This document shows positions 49,481 to 59,319 of a stretch of 64,000 nt of DNA, piece by piece; position 1 is the first letter of the stretch, and each line of letters opens with the position of its first letter. A program made the translations under genes and the position numbers. Under the pieces are notes generated by a model, which was given only the letters and a program-made list of their open reading frames with translations, was not told the DNA's origin and made no database searches. Source of the DNA: Sulfurovum sp. (GTDB taxonomy: Bacteria > Campylobacterota > Campylobacteria > Campylobacterales > Sulfurovaceae); assembly GCA_027068435.1 (NCBI GenBank), contig JAMOTA010000037.1, forward strand, positions 1-64,000, read 5' to 3'.

Positions 49481-50278
49481 ATGAATGTTGAAAATATTAT
49501 AGGCTTAGGTGTTGCAGGAAATTTTGCACGCCATTTAGAACAAGCAGGGGAGCTAAAAGATTTTGAAAATGTACTGACTGCTGAGCCAGATGCACCTAAA
49601 GGGGTATTTCCTTTTTATCTACCTTGTTCAGACTCTTTTTTAGGGCTTTACTCTATTGGTACAGATATATTAAATCTGCCAGAGTATGAAGCCAATGCAC
49701 AAGTAGAACCAGAAATCGCTGTTATGTTTGATGTTATTTATGATGATAATAAAAAAGTTATAGATCTTGTTGCACAAAAGTTTACTACTTTTAATGACTG
49801 TACTATTCGTAAAGAGGGTGCAAAGAAGATTTCTGAAAAGAAGTCATGGGGTGTAAACTCTAAAGGCATAGGTGACAAATGGATAGCCATAGATAAGTTT
49901 GAAGAGGGCGGGGTGATGGATAACTATCACCTCTGTTCTTTTATAAAACGTGAGGGTGTATTGTACCCTTATGGTGTTGATGCTCCATTACTTGGCTACT
50001 CATATTTTTATACGAAGTTAAAGTTATGGCTTATTGAGAAGATGAATGAACAAAAAGATTTTGGTCCTTTAGAAGATATTGCTATGCATCTTAAAGCGTG
50101 TAGTTACCCTAAACAAGCACTTATCTCTATTGGTGCGACTGCGTATGCTGAGTTTGGTGAAAATAATTATCTGAAGTCTGGAGATGATGTTTATGTGGTA
50201 GCTTATGATGCACGTACGCAAAGTGCTGACTTTACGCCAGATGATACAAAAGTACTACTACACCAAAAGGTGCAGTAG
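49481..50278 (+). CDS. DUF5718-like conserved protein
   Basis: VGLGVAGNFA-like start and overall sequence pattern; family name from memory. Confidence 0.55.
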   Translation: MNVENIIGLGVAGNFARHLEQAGELKDFENVLTAEPDAPKGVFPFYLPCSDSFLGLYSIGTDILNLPEYEANAQVEPEIAVMFDVIYDDNKKVIDLVAQKFTTFNDCTIRKEGAKKISEKKSWGVNSKGIGDKWIAIDKFEEGGVMDNYHLCSFIKREGVLYPYGVDAPLLGYSYFYTKLKLWLIEKMNEQKDFGPLEDIAMHLKACSYPKQALISIGATAYAEFGENNYLKSGDDVYVVAYDARTQSADFTPDDTKVLLHQKVQ

Positions 50279-50293
50279 TTTAACACATCAAGG

Positions 50294-51430
50294 TTAGTTA
50301 AACCAGCTTTTAACTCTGCTAAATGCTGAGTCAAAAGTACTCTTATGTGGGCTACTCTCTACCCCGTAGCTCTCTTGAAGTTTTTCAAGAAGTTCTCTCT
50401 GCTCTTCGTTGATTTTCTTCGGTAAAATCATACGTATTTGTGCAACTAAACGACCTTTTCTACCACCATGAACATCTGCTACACCTTCACCTTCAAAGAC
50501 ATACTGCTCTTTATCTTTAGTGCTTTGTTTAAGTTCAAGATCAAGTTCACCTTCTAGTGCAGGAATGGAGAGAGTCTCTCCTAAAATAGCTTGCGTAAAG
50601 AATACAGGTACTTCTACGTAAATGTCTTTTCCATTACGTATAAAGTTTTCATCTTCTTCTACATGGAAAGTGAGGTAAAGGTCACCACGGTTTCCACCTT
50701 TAGCTTCATTACCATACCCTTGCGCACGAAGACGGTTCCCTGTATCAACACCTGCAGGAATATTTACTGTAACTACATCTTCCTCTTCATGATACCCTTT
50801 ACCATGACAACTATGACAGTTCTCTGCAACACTTTTTCCTTGACCTTGACACTTAGGACAAGTCTGTGCAAACTGCATAGGTCCTTGTCTCATGAGTACT
50901 TGACCTTGACCTTGACAGTAGTCACAAGTCTCTAGTTTTGCATCTTTTGCACCAGTACCTTTACAGTCATTACATGCAGTTTTGTATGTGATGTCTATCT
51001 TCTTTTCACAGCCAAATACAGCTTCATGAAAGGCTAAAGAGAGTTCTATTTCAAAATCTAAAGCATACTTTTGGCTTGGGTCTCTTCGTGTACGTCCAAA
51101 GCCCCCTCCAAAACCACCACCTGCACCACCAAACATAGAGTTAAACATATCCATAACATCGTCCATGTTTCCTCCACCAAAGCCACCACCCATGCCACCT
51201 TGACCTTCTAGTCCAGCTTTACCATAACGGTCATAAATATTTCTTTTTTTCTCATCACTTAAGACTTGATAGGCTTCATTGACTATTTTGAAAGTCTCTT
51301 CAGCTTCTTTATCATCTGGGTTTCTATCTGGATGGTACTTCATCGCTAATTTTCTATAAGATTTTTTAAGTTCTGCACTTGAACATGTTTTTGTTACTTC
51401 AAGTACTTCATAATAACACATTTCTGTCAT
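50294..51430 (-). CDS. dnaJ: Chaperone DnaJ
   Basis: J-domain with HPD, Gly/Phe-rich region, four CxxCxGxG repeats. Confidence 0.97.
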   Translation of the reverse strand: MTEMCYYEVLEVTKTCSSAELKKSYRKLAMKYHPDRNPDDKEAEETFKIVNEAYQVLSDEKKRNIYDRYGKAGLEGQGGMGGGFGGGNMDDVMDMFNSMFGGAGGGFGGGFGRTRRDPSQKYALDFEIELSLAFHEAVFGCEKKIDITYKTACNDCKGTGAKDAKLETCDYCQGQGQVLMRQGPMQFAQTCPKCQGQGKSVAENCHSCHGKGYHEEEDVVTVNIPAGVDTGNRLRAQGYGNEAKGGNRGDLYLTFHVEEDENFIRNGKDIYVEVPVFFTQAILGETLSIPALEGELDLELKQSTKDKEQYVFEGEGVADVHGGRKGRLVAQIRMILPKKINEEQRELLEKLQESYGVESSPHKSTFDSAFSRVKSWFN

Positions 51431-51515
51431 GATTCACTCCAATAATTTGAGGGATATTTGGGCGAATTCTACCATAATTTTGCTATAATGGCGAATAAAA
51501 TATAGGTAGGTAATC

Positions 51516-51809
51516 ATGTTAGTTCATATTGTAATGTTTAAGTTTAAAGAAAAAAATAAAAAAGCCAATATTATTCAGGCAAAACAGATGCTAGAAAACC
51601 TTATGGGTGCTGTACCCACATTACGAAGTATGGATGTAGGTGTTAACTTTGTAGAAGCAGATAGAGCTATGGATTTAAGTATTATTACTGTTTTTGAGAG
51701 TAAAGAGGGGCTTGATGCGTATGATGTACACCCTGAACATCAAAAAGTTGTTAGCTTTATCAAATCAGTAGTGGAGTACTCTAAAGCTTCAGACTACTTA
51801 AGAGACTAA
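51516..51809 (+). CDS. Dabb family (stress-responsive alpha/beta barrel) protein
   Basis: MLVHIVMFKFKEKN...HPEHQKVVSFIKSVV. Confidence 0.85.
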   Translation: MLVHIVMFKFKEKNKKANIIQAKQMLENLMGAVPTLRSMDVGVNFVEADRAMDLSIITVFESKEGLDAYDVHPEHQKVVSFIKSVVEYSKASDYLRD

Positions 51810-52379
51810 ATGAAACATTATAAAATAGAAGCATTTGAAAATCTAGTCTCTGCTTTTAGTTCACTTCCATCTATCGGAAAAAAAACTGCTATTCGTTTAG
51901 CCTATCACTCTGTAATGGAAGATGGGTTTGCAGGTATGAAGTTAGCTCACGCTTTAGAAACAGGTATTAGCACTATTCAAAGATGTAGTAAATGTCATAA
52001 CATGAGTGAAGATGAACTCTGTAGTATCTGCTCTGACCCTTACCGTGACAGTACAAAACTTTGTATTGTTCAGAGTGCAAAAGATATCTTGACCATAGAA
52101 GAGAGTAAGCAGTTTGATGGTGTCTATTATGTAGTCTCAGAGGTAAGAGATATGGATGAGTCACATCTCTTTTACGCTGTAGGTGGAGTCAATGAGATTA
52201 TCTTTGCTTTTCCACCAAGTATCGCAACGGATACTATGATACTCTACATAGAAGATAAACTTTTAGGGCTAAATATTAAGTTTACCAAAATAGCCCAAGG
52301 TGTTCCAACAGGTGTAGAGTTAGAGAACATTGATGTTGTCTCACTCTCTCGTGCTTTAGAGGCTAGAGTGAGGATTTAG
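51810..52379 (+). CDS. recR: Recombination protein RecR
   Basis: LPSIGKKTAIRLAYH, CSKCHNMSEDELCSIC zinc finger, Toprim region. Confidence 0.95.
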   Translation: MKHYKIEAFENLVSAFSSLPSIGKKTAIRLAYHSVMEDGFAGMKLAHALETGISTIQRCSKCHNMSEDELCSICSDPYRDSTKLCIVQSAKDILTIEESKQFDGVYYVVSEVRDMDESHLFYAVGGVNEIIFAFPPSIATDTMILYIEDKLLGLNIKFTKIAQGVPTGVELENIDVVSLSRALEARVRI

Positions 52380-53422
52380 TCTTCACACTTTTTATCTATA
52401 TATTCTTGTACAAACTTTCGTACATTAGCATAGACAAATGAGTCTTTATAACTCTCTATTTTACCCCCACTAGCATTGGGGTGTCCTCCGCCATTTCCGA
52501 TGTGTTCTGCCATTTTGGAAACGTCTAGTTTATTGTTACTTCTTAGTGAGAAGTTACCTCTAAAGTTTACATCCATATAGAAGTCATAATCTGGATTATT
52601 TAACATACAAGTATTACCTATAATGGAAGCATTTCCTACGTTATAACCCAATATACCTTTGTAGCCTTTGTAGTTAATAGTAAGACGCTGTTTATCTGTA
52701 GTTAAGAGGTCTGTTACATAAAATGCTACAAGATTATCTTTGGTATTGTTCTGCTCTTGCTTGAAGAAGCTCTTTTTTATTTGATGTAAGTCATCATCAA
52801 GTTGAATAGGAGCATTTTCATCATCTACTCTTTTCATAGCTGCATCTATAAGTGAAAGTTTAAACGCACGGTCTTGTGAAGGAAAAAGAATACGGTTTAC
52901 TTCTCTTGCCCCAGAAATCATACCAAGCATCACTTTTCCATACTCGAAAAGTTCATCATCACTTACCCAAATATCTATGGCATTAATAGCTTTAACAATA
53001 GTAGATAAGTTGTTCTCTTTGTCAAAGGCGTAGTGCTGTTGTAACCAATCATAAGTGATAAGTGTTGCACAACGTGAAGTGTCAAGTTTGTACCATGCAA
53101 AACGTTCAGCTGCTTTGGCACCTGTGGCATGATGGTCAAGAAGCTGTATTTTAGCCCCTATGCGAATGGACTCTTTTTCTATCCAATTTCCCTCTTTTGT
53201 GGTGAGGTTAAGGTCGGTAATAAGTATAAGTGCTTCAAATGTGTCACCATGTAAAAACTTATCTTGTTCTATTTTATTGACTATCTCTTCAAGACGTGCA
53301 GTTACTTCTGGACCATAGTTGGCATTGTAACACTCTATAGTAGAGAAACATTGTGTTGAGAGGTATTGACATCCATAACCGTCTAGGTCTATGTGAGAGA
53401 GGTGGTAAACGTGCTGTTTCAT
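52376..53422 (-). CDS. DHH-family phosphoesterase
   Basis: HIDLDGYGC, LLDHHATG, C-terminal GNGGGHPNASGG. Confidence 0.88.
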   Translation of the reverse strand: MKQHVYHLSHIDLDGYGCQYLSTQCFSTIECYNANYGPEVTARLEEIVNKIEQDKFLHGDTFEALILITDLNLTTKEGNWIEKESIRIGAKIQLLDHHATGAKAAERFAWYKLDTSRCATLITYDWLQQHYAFDKENNLSTIVKAINAIDIWVSDDELFEYGKVMLGMISGAREVNRILFPSQDRAFKLSLIDAAMKRVDDENAPIQLDDDLHQIKKSFFKQEQNNTKDNLVAFYVTDLLTTDKQRLTINYKGYKGILGYNVGNASIIGNTCMLNNPDYDFYMDVNFRGNFSLRSNNKLDVSKMAEHIGNGGGHPNASGGKIESYKDSFVYANVRKFVQEYIDKKCED

Positions 53423-53820
53423 TAAAGTATATCTCCTAAAGTAAGGTCTTGTAAAAAGTCATCTATCTTTGTTTGAAAATTTGCTAAAAATGGAGAGATA
53501 GCACAAGTACCAATAGCCCCATTTGGACAAGTATGACTATAACTGCTACAGTCAAATACTGAGGGTGGTTTCCCCTCGGCAGCAAAGATAATGCTATTGA
53601 TAGTGATTTCATTCATATCTTTAGCAAGTACAAAACCACCATGAGCACCTTTTCTTGACTCTAAAATACCATTTTTAGCAAGGCTTTGTAAAATCTTGGC
53701 TAAAAAGCTTTTAGGGATACTGAGTTCATTTGCAAGTTGTTCTGCACCAATGGGTTTATCTGATTTACGGATAGTATCTAAAGAGAGTAGAGCATACTCA
53801 CTTGCACGAGTTAATAACAT
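53422..53820 (-). CDS. Rrf2 family transcriptional regulator
   Basis: MLLTRASEYALLSLDTI..IPKSFLAKILQSLAKNGILESRKGAHGGFVLAK. Confidence 0.93.
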   Translation of the reverse strand: MLLTRASEYALLSLDTIRKSDKPIGAEQLANELSIPKSFLAKILQSLAKNGILESRKGAHGGFVLAKDMNEITINSIIFAAEGKPPSVFDCSSYSHTCPNGAIGTCAISPFLANFQTKIDDFLQDLTLGDIL

Positions 53821-53966
53821 TAATAACCTTCATAACTTAATTAGGAGTATTTTACTCTAATTTATATTATAGCTTGGTATAGGGCTTTTACTAAGTCACA
53901 AGAAAGGTTATTATGCTATGATTGCGAACTCATTTATGAGAATTAAATACCAATCAGGAGGCTATT

Positions 53967-54236
53967 ATGGCTTTAGATCAGGCGAAAAAAGCAGAAATTA
54001 TTGCTAAATATTCAAGAGGCGAGAACGATACAGGTTCAACAGAAATACAAGTAGCTCTTATTACAGAGAGAATTACATACCTTACTGAGCACCTTCAAAC
54101 AAATAAAAAAGACCATTCATCAAGACTTGGACTACTTAAATTAGTTGGACAAAGAAGAAGACTTATGAGATACTTGAAAAAAGTAGATCTAGCTAGATGG
54201 AATATCATCAAAACAGATATGGGAATCAGAAACTAA
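53967..54236 (+). CDS. rpsO: 30S ribosomal protein S15
   Basis: [50 protein letters not shown]. Confidence 0.98.
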   Translation: MALDQAKKAEIIAKYSRGENDTGSTEIQVALITERITYLTEHLQTNKKDHSSRLGLLKLVGQRRRLMRYLKKVDLARWNIIKTDMGIRN

Positions 54237-54252
54237 GTTTCTACTCTCATCT

Positions 54253-54281
54253 AAAGTGTTGTCTTATGGCAACACTTTTTA
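54253..54281 (+). terminator. Terminator after rpsO
   Basis: AAGTGTTG-TCTTATGG-CAACACTT followed by TTT. Confidence 0.75.
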
Positions 54282-54435
54282 AATATTTACCTCATTATCC
54301 ACCTTTAGTCCCCCCTCCTTTTTTTAGTTTGTATAAACAAAATAAAACTTCTTTATGAGAACTTCAACTAAATAAATATCTAATTCCTCTACTAACCCAA
54401 AACATGCTATAATCATCCAAAAAGGAGCGAACTCT

Positions 54436-55308
54436 ATGAGATTTCTCAATATGAAAACAGACTACGCATTCAAGAAGGTATTTGGGTCTGAAAACTCAAA
54501 AGATATACTTCTAAGCTTTCTTAATGCTACACTAGAACTACGCTACCCTATAGAAGACCTTACCATAGAAGACCCCTATAATGTACCTAAACTCCAAGGT
54601 ATGAAAGAGACAGCAGTAGATGTAAAAGCTACTCTAAGTGATGGCTCAAAAGTAATTATAGAGATGCAGATACTTAACCATGATGGCTTTGAGAGTAGAA
54701 TACTCTACAATACAGCTAAAAATTACGCTAACCAACTAGATAAAGGAGATAAATATACACTCCTAAACCCTGTTATAGCCTTAACGATAGTAAACTTCAC
54801 TATGTTTGAAACAGATAAATATAAATCTATATATCAACTACTAGAAAAAGAGAACTTCTCTAAATACAAAGACGATATACAACTAGTGTTTATAGAGTTA
54901 CCCAAATTTAATAAAGAGTTTGAAGCGTGTGAGACCATAGAAGAGAAATGGATATATTTCATCAAAAACGCAAGAGATATAAAAGTACTACCTAAACTAA
55001 CAGATCCAAACCTCAAAAAAGCTTTTGAAGTAGCTAATACAGCTTCACTATCTAAAGAAGAATTAGAATTACAAGAGAAAAGAGAAGAGTTCATTTGGAT
55101 GCAAAAGAGTAGTGTAGAGAAAGCTAAAAGAGAGGGCAGAGAGGAAGGCAAATTAGAAGGTAAACTTGAAGGTAAACTTGAAGGTATAAAAGAAGGTAAG
55201 CTAGAAGAGAAACTAAGCATAGCCAAAAACCTACTAGATATACTAGACAATGAGACTATAGCTTTAAAAATTGGGTTAGATGTAGAGATGGTAGATGGGT
55301 TAAGATAG
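54436..55308 (+). CDS. Rpn family PD-(D/E)XK nuclease/putative transposase
   Basis: TDYAFKKVFGSENSKDILLSFLNATL, IEMQ motif, C-terminal EGKLEGKLEGKLEG repeats. Confidence 0.92.
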   Translation: MRFLNMKTDYAFKKVFGSENSKDILLSFLNATLELRYPIEDLTIEDPYNVPKLQGMKETAVDVKATLSDGSKVIIEMQILNHDGFESRILYNTAKNYANQLDKGDKYTLLNPVIALTIVNFTMFETDKYKSIYQLLEKENFSKYKDDIQLVFIELPKFNKEFEACETIEEKWIYFIKNARDIKVLPKLTDPNLKKAFEVANTASLSKEELELQEKREEFIWMQKSSVEKAKREGREEGKLEGKLEGKLEGIKEGKLEEKLSIAKNLLDILDNETIALKIGLDVEMVDGLR

Positions 55309-55370
55309 AGGTCTTATAGTTTTTACAAAAGTCTAGCTTATTTTGTTAGAATTGGTATTTAAATATCATA

Positions 55371-55427
55371 CTTTAGTCAAATTGACTCAACTATGACTTG
55401 ACAAACTGACGCTCAATGTTGTATAAT
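55371..55427 (+). promoter_or_regulatory. grpE-dnaK promoter (TTGACA 55398-55403, TATAAT 55422-55427) with HAIR-like operator at 55371-55391
   Basis: CTTTAGT-N7-ACTCAAC, one mismatch per arm to the HspR HAIR consensus CTTGAGT-N7-ACTCAAG. Confidence 0.6.
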
Positions 55428-55481
55428 CCTTTTAAGCATTCGTTACTGGTGCAATACTATATGAATTAAGGAGGTCTGACT

Positions 55482-56033
55482 ATGAGTAAAGATGAAACTC
55501 TTGAAGAGTCTAAGGCTGAAGAGATTGTTGCTGAGACAGAACTTGTAGAGGAAGAGACAGTTGAAGTTGATCCTCTCGAGGCAGCACAAGCAGAAGCCGC
55601 AGAGTGGAAAGATAAATTTTTAAGAGCCCATGCAGATTTTGAAAACTCTAAAAGACGTTTAGAGAAAGATAAAATGAATGCCGTAGCTTATGCAAACGAA
55701 AGTTTTGCTACAGATATATTGGCAGTTATGGACTCTTTTGAAAATGCATTAACTTCAATAGAGAGTGCGAACGATACAGAAGAGAACTCTGAAGTACTAA
55801 AGAACATGAAAGAGGGTGTAAATCTTACTTTTGAACAACTCAAAAAGATACTTGCTAAAAACAGTATTAAAGAGGTAAGTAGTGAGGGTGAGTTTGACCC
55901 AGAAGTACACCAAGCTATTATGCAAGTAGAGAGTGATAATCATGAAGTTGGTGATGTCGTTCAAGTGATGCAAAAAGGGTACACCATTAAGGACAGAGTT
56001 TTACGTCCAGCAATGGTTAGTACCTGTAAATAA
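55482..56033 (+). CDS. grpE: Nucleotide exchange factor GrpE
   Basis: WKDKFLRAHADFENSKRRLEKDK, FDPEVHQAIMQVES; directly upstream of dnaK. Confidence 0.97.
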   Translation: MSKDETLEESKAEEIVAETELVEEETVEVDPLEAAQAEAAEWKDKFLRAHADFENSKRRLEKDKMNAVAYANESFATDILAVMDSFENALTSIESANDTEENSEVLKNMKEGVNLTFEQLKKILAKNSIKEVSSEGEFDPEVHQAIMQVESDNHEVGDVVQVMQKGYTIKDRVLRPAMVSTCK

Positions 56034-56061
56034 ATAAAATTTAATTTTTAAAGGAAATAAT

Positions 56062-57936
56062 ATGGCAAAAGTATTAGGAATAGATTTAGGAACAACAAAC
56101 TCTGCAATGGCAGTGTTTGAAGGTGGTGAGGCTAAGATTATTGCAAATAAAGAGGGTAAAAATACAACTCCTTCTATTGTTGCATTTACAGATAAAGGTG
56201 AGATTTTAGTAGGTGAATCAGCTAAACGTCAAGCGATTACAAACCCTGAGAAAACTATCTACTCTATTAAGAGAATTATGGGTCTTATGATGAATGAAGA
56301 TAAGGCTAAAGAAGCTCAATCTAAACTTCCATACCATATAGTAGATAGAAGTGGTGCTTGTGCTATTGAAGTTGCTGGTAAAACATATACACCTCAAGAG
56401 ATATCTGCAAAAGTACTTATGAAGATGAAAGAAGATGCAGAAGCATACCTTGGTGAGACTATTACTGACGCTGTTGTAACTGTACCAGCTTACTTTAATG
56501 ATGCTCAAAGAAAAGCAACAAAAGAAGCAGGAACTATTGCAGGTCTTAATATTCTTCGTATTATCAATGAGCCAACGTCTGCTGCACTTGCATATGGTCT
56601 TGACAAAAAAGAATCAGAACAAATTGTAGTTTACGATCTTGGTGGTGGTACATTTGATGTTACTGCACTTGAGACTGGTGATGGCGTTGTTGAAGTTATG
56701 GCTACTGGTGGGGATGCATTCCTTGGTGGTGATGACTTTGATAATAAAATTATTGACTATGTAGCAGAAGAGTTTAAAAACGAAACAGGTATAGATGTTA
56801 AAGCAGATGTTATGGCACTTCAACGTGTTAAAGATGCAGCTGAGACAGCTAAAAAAGAGCTTTCTAGTTCTACAGAAACTGAGATAAACCTTCCGTTTAT
56901 TACAGCAGATGCAACAGGACCAAAACACTTAGTAACTAAAATTACTAGAGCTAAATTTGAATCACTTATCGGTGATTTAGTAGCATCTACTATTAAAACA
57001 GTTCAAGGTGTACTTAAAGATGCAGATCTTAGTACTTCTGAGATAAATGAGATTGTTATGGTTGGTGGATCAACTCGTATTCCTTTGGTTCAAGAAGAGA
57101 TGAAAAAATTCTTTGGTAAAGATCTTAACAAATCTGTAAACCCAGATGAAGTGGTTGCATTAGGTGCTGCTATTCAAGGTGGGGTACTGGCAGGTGATGT
57201 AAAAGATGTTCTTCTTCTTGATGTTACACCATTGAGTCTTGGTATTGAAACTCTAGGTGGAGTGACAACTAAAGTTATAGAGAAAGGTACAACGATTCCT
57301 GCTAAGAAATCACAAACTTTCTCAACAGCTGAAGATAACCAACCCGCAGTAAGTATTCATGTACTTCAAGGTGAAAGAGAGTTCTCTAAAGATAACAAGT
57401 CACTAGGTATGTTTGAACTTAGAGATATTCCAGCAGCTCCACGTGGTGTACCACAAATTGAAGTAACATTTGATATTGATGCAAATGGTATCTTGACTGT
57501 ATCTGCGTCTGATAAAGGTACAGGTAAATCTCAAGAGATTAAAATCACTGGTTCGAGCGGACTTTCTGATGAAGAGATTGAGAAAATGGTTCAAGATGCG
57601 GAAGCTAACAAAGCTGAAGATGAGAAGAGAAAAGAAGTAGTAGAAGCTAGAAACCAAGCAGATGCATTGGTACACCAAACACGTAAGTCATTAACTGACC
57701 TTGGTGAAAACTTTGACGCTACAGAAAAAGAAGCGATTGAAGCTGCTATCACTGATTTGGAAGAGACATTAAAAGATGACTCTGCAACTAAAGAGCAGAT
57801 AGAAGAGAAAGTAAAAACACTTACTGAAAAGTCTCATAAACTAGCAGAAGCAATGTATGCTAAAGAACAAGGTGGAGCAGACCCAAAAGCAAAAAAAGCA
57901 GACGATGACGATGTTATCGATGCTGAAGTAGAGTAA
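56062..57936 (+). CDS. dnaK: Molecular chaperone DnaK
   Basis: [45 protein letters not shown]. Confidence 0.99.
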   Translation: MAKVLGIDLGTTNSAMAVFEGGEAKIIANKEGKNTTPSIVAFTDKGEILVGESAKRQAITNPEKTIYSIKRIMGLMMNEDKAKEAQSKLPYHIVDRSGACAIEVAGKTYTPQEISAKVLMKMKEDAEAYLGETITDAVVTVPAYFNDAQRKATKEAGTIAGLNILRIINEPTSAALAYGLDKKESEQIVVYDLGGGTFDVTALETGDGVVEVMATGGDAFLGGDDFDNKIIDYVAEEFKNETGIDVKADVMALQRVKDAAETAKKELSSSTETEINLPFITADATGPKHLVTKITRAKFESLIGDLVASTIKTVQGVLKDADLSTSEINEIVMVGGSTRIPLVQEEMKKFFGKDLNKSVNPDEVVALGAAIQGGVLAGDVKDVLLLDVTPLSLGIETLGGVTTKVIEKGTTIPAKKSQTFSTAEDNQPAVSIHVLQGEREFSKDNKSLGMFELRDIPAAPRGVPQIEVTFDIDANGILTVSASDKGTGKSQEIKITGSSGLSDEEIEKMVQDAEANKAEDEKRKEVVEARNQADALVHQTRKSLTDLGENFDATEKEAIEAAITDLEETLKDDSATKEQIEEKVKTLTEKSHKLAEAMYAKEQGGADPKAKKADDDDVIDAEVE

Positions 57937-57949
57937 TCCTCTACCTCCT

Positions 57950-57980
57950 ATCTACAAGGACTGCCTTGTAGATATTTTAT
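57950..57980 (+). terminator. Terminator after dnaK
   Basis: ATCTACAAGG-ACTG-CCTTGTAGAT followed by ATTTTATTTT. Confidence 0.8.
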
Positions 57981-58076
57981 TTTACTTACAAAAAACAACT
58001 ATCAAAAATTATTTTATTAGAGTACATACATTATTAGGTTATAATGATATATATTTATACTATTTAAGGATAAAAA

Positions 58077-58376
58077 ATGGAAATAACAAAATGCACTACA
58101 TTAGAAGAAGCAAGAGAGAAGATAGATAGTGTAGATGAAAAAATTGTGGCACTTATTGCAGAGCGTAATGATTATATTAAAGAGATAGCACACTTTAAAA
58201 CATGCATAGAAGAGGTGAAAGAAGAAGAGAGAATCAATGCAGTTATCTCTAAAGTAAGAGAACAAGCTATCTCATTAGACCTTTCACCAAATCTTATTAA
58301 TGATCTGTATGTACGAATGATAGATGCAATGGTAGAGAGTGAAATAGCAGAGTTTAATAACGCTAAATCACATTAA
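58077..58376 (+). CDS. Chorismate mutase-type (AroQ-like) domain protein
   Basis: ARE-KIDSVDEKIVALIAERNDYIKEIAHFK. Confidence 0.8.
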   Translation: MEITKCTTLEEAREKIDSVDEKIVALIAERNDYIKEIAHFKTCIEEVKEEERINAVISKVREQAISLDLSPNLINDLYVRMIDAMVESEIAEFNNAKSH

Positions 58377-58403
58377 GAAGAGGAGGTATTACTCCTCCTC
58401 TTC
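58377..58403. terminator. Bidirectional hairpin between convergent genes
   Basis: GAAGAGGAGG-TATTACT-CCTCCTCTTC. Confidence 0.6.
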
Positions 58404-58559
58404 ATCACTAGACCCAGCCACTGCACCTACTGCTGCTCCTGTAACATCTATGGTAGCACTAACAGCAGATCCTGCTATGGAAATAGGAGTTGTTATAATT
58501 TGTGTACATCCAGAAAGTACGTTAGCCAATATAAATATATATAAAGTTATTTTTTTCAT
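58389..58559 (-). CDS. 56-aa putative lipoprotein, below the ORF-track length cutoff
   Basis: MKKITLYIFILANVLSGCTQIITTPISIAGSAVSATIDVTGAAVGAVAGSSDEEEE with lipobox LSGC. Confidence 0.75.
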   Translation of the reverse strand: MKKITLYIFILANVLSGCTQIITTPISIAGSAVSATIDVTGAAVGAVAGSSDEEEE

Positions 58560-58564
58560 ATTCA

Positions 58565-58957
58565 TTACTCCACACTATCCATAAGAATACCGATTATATC
58601 TGTCATAGTTAAAATCCCATAAAGTTCATTATTGTCAATAACAAGTAAACGTTTAATACTACTTCTAACCATCATCTTTGCTGCGTACTTTATATTGAGT
58701 TCATTAGATACAGATACTGCTGGTGTTGATGCAATATCATAAACATTAAGAAGGTCAATATCTCCATCTTCTGCAACAATGCTTTGTAAAATATTTTTAA
58801 AGGTTACCAGTCCATATGCACCATCTTGGCTTGATTTTTCTACGATAATAGAACGTACTTTATTGAGCTTCATTATTTTTAATGCATCTCTAACGGTTGC
58901 CATAGGGGAAATACTTATGAGTTTATCCTTAGGTGTCATTACTTCTTTAACTAACAT
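58565..58957 (-). CDS. CBS domain-containing protein
   Basis: VKEVMTPKDKLISISPMATVRDALKIMKLNKVRSIIV and a second CBS motif. Confidence 0.9.
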   Translation of the reverse strand: MLVKEVMTPKDKLISISPMATVRDALKIMKLNKVRSIIVEKSSQDGAYGLVTFKNILQSIVAEDGDIDLLNVYDIASTPAVSVSNELNIKYAAKMMVRSSIKRLLVIDNNELYGILTMTDIIGILMDSVE

Positions 58958-58968
58958 TTATTCTCCTT

Positions 58969-59319
58969 TTATATCATTGTCTTAATGTCATCTTCAAATT
59001 TATGAAGTTCATTTATATCTAGTCCTGCAACATGGCTAAGAGGCATGGTAAATGCAAAGCCATTGTTTTCAGGATTGTCTAGGTCAAAATTTTCTCTTAG
59101 AGTCTTCATGACTTTCATAGAGAGTCTTCTTGGCAATATAAAAAGTAGTGCAGAGACATTCTCTTCAAGTGTCAATCCAAAAAAGACTTTCTTCTCTTCT
59201 AAACCGATATTTTTCCCATGTAAAATAGTGACAGAACCAGCACCTGCTTCTTTAGCTACTTTGATAGCAGCTTCTTCATCTTGATCTTGAATAACTGCAA
59301 CTAATGCGGTAAATTTCAT
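58969..59319 (-). CDS. P-II-like small regulatory protein
   Basis: [34 protein letters not shown] resembles P-II-like proteins. Confidence 0.75.
   Translation of the reverse strand: MKFTALVAVIQDQDEEAAIKVAKEAGAGSVTILHGKNIGLEEKKVFFGLTLEENVSALLFILPRRLSMKVMKTLRENFDLDNPENNGFAFTMPLSHVAGLDINELHKFEDDIKTMI

Noticed and set aside
56062-57936. Considering canonical DnaK/GrpE/DnaJ as part of the novel Hsp70 system
   Set aside because: They have complete canonical sequences, their own promoters and terminators, and lie outside the minus-strand block.
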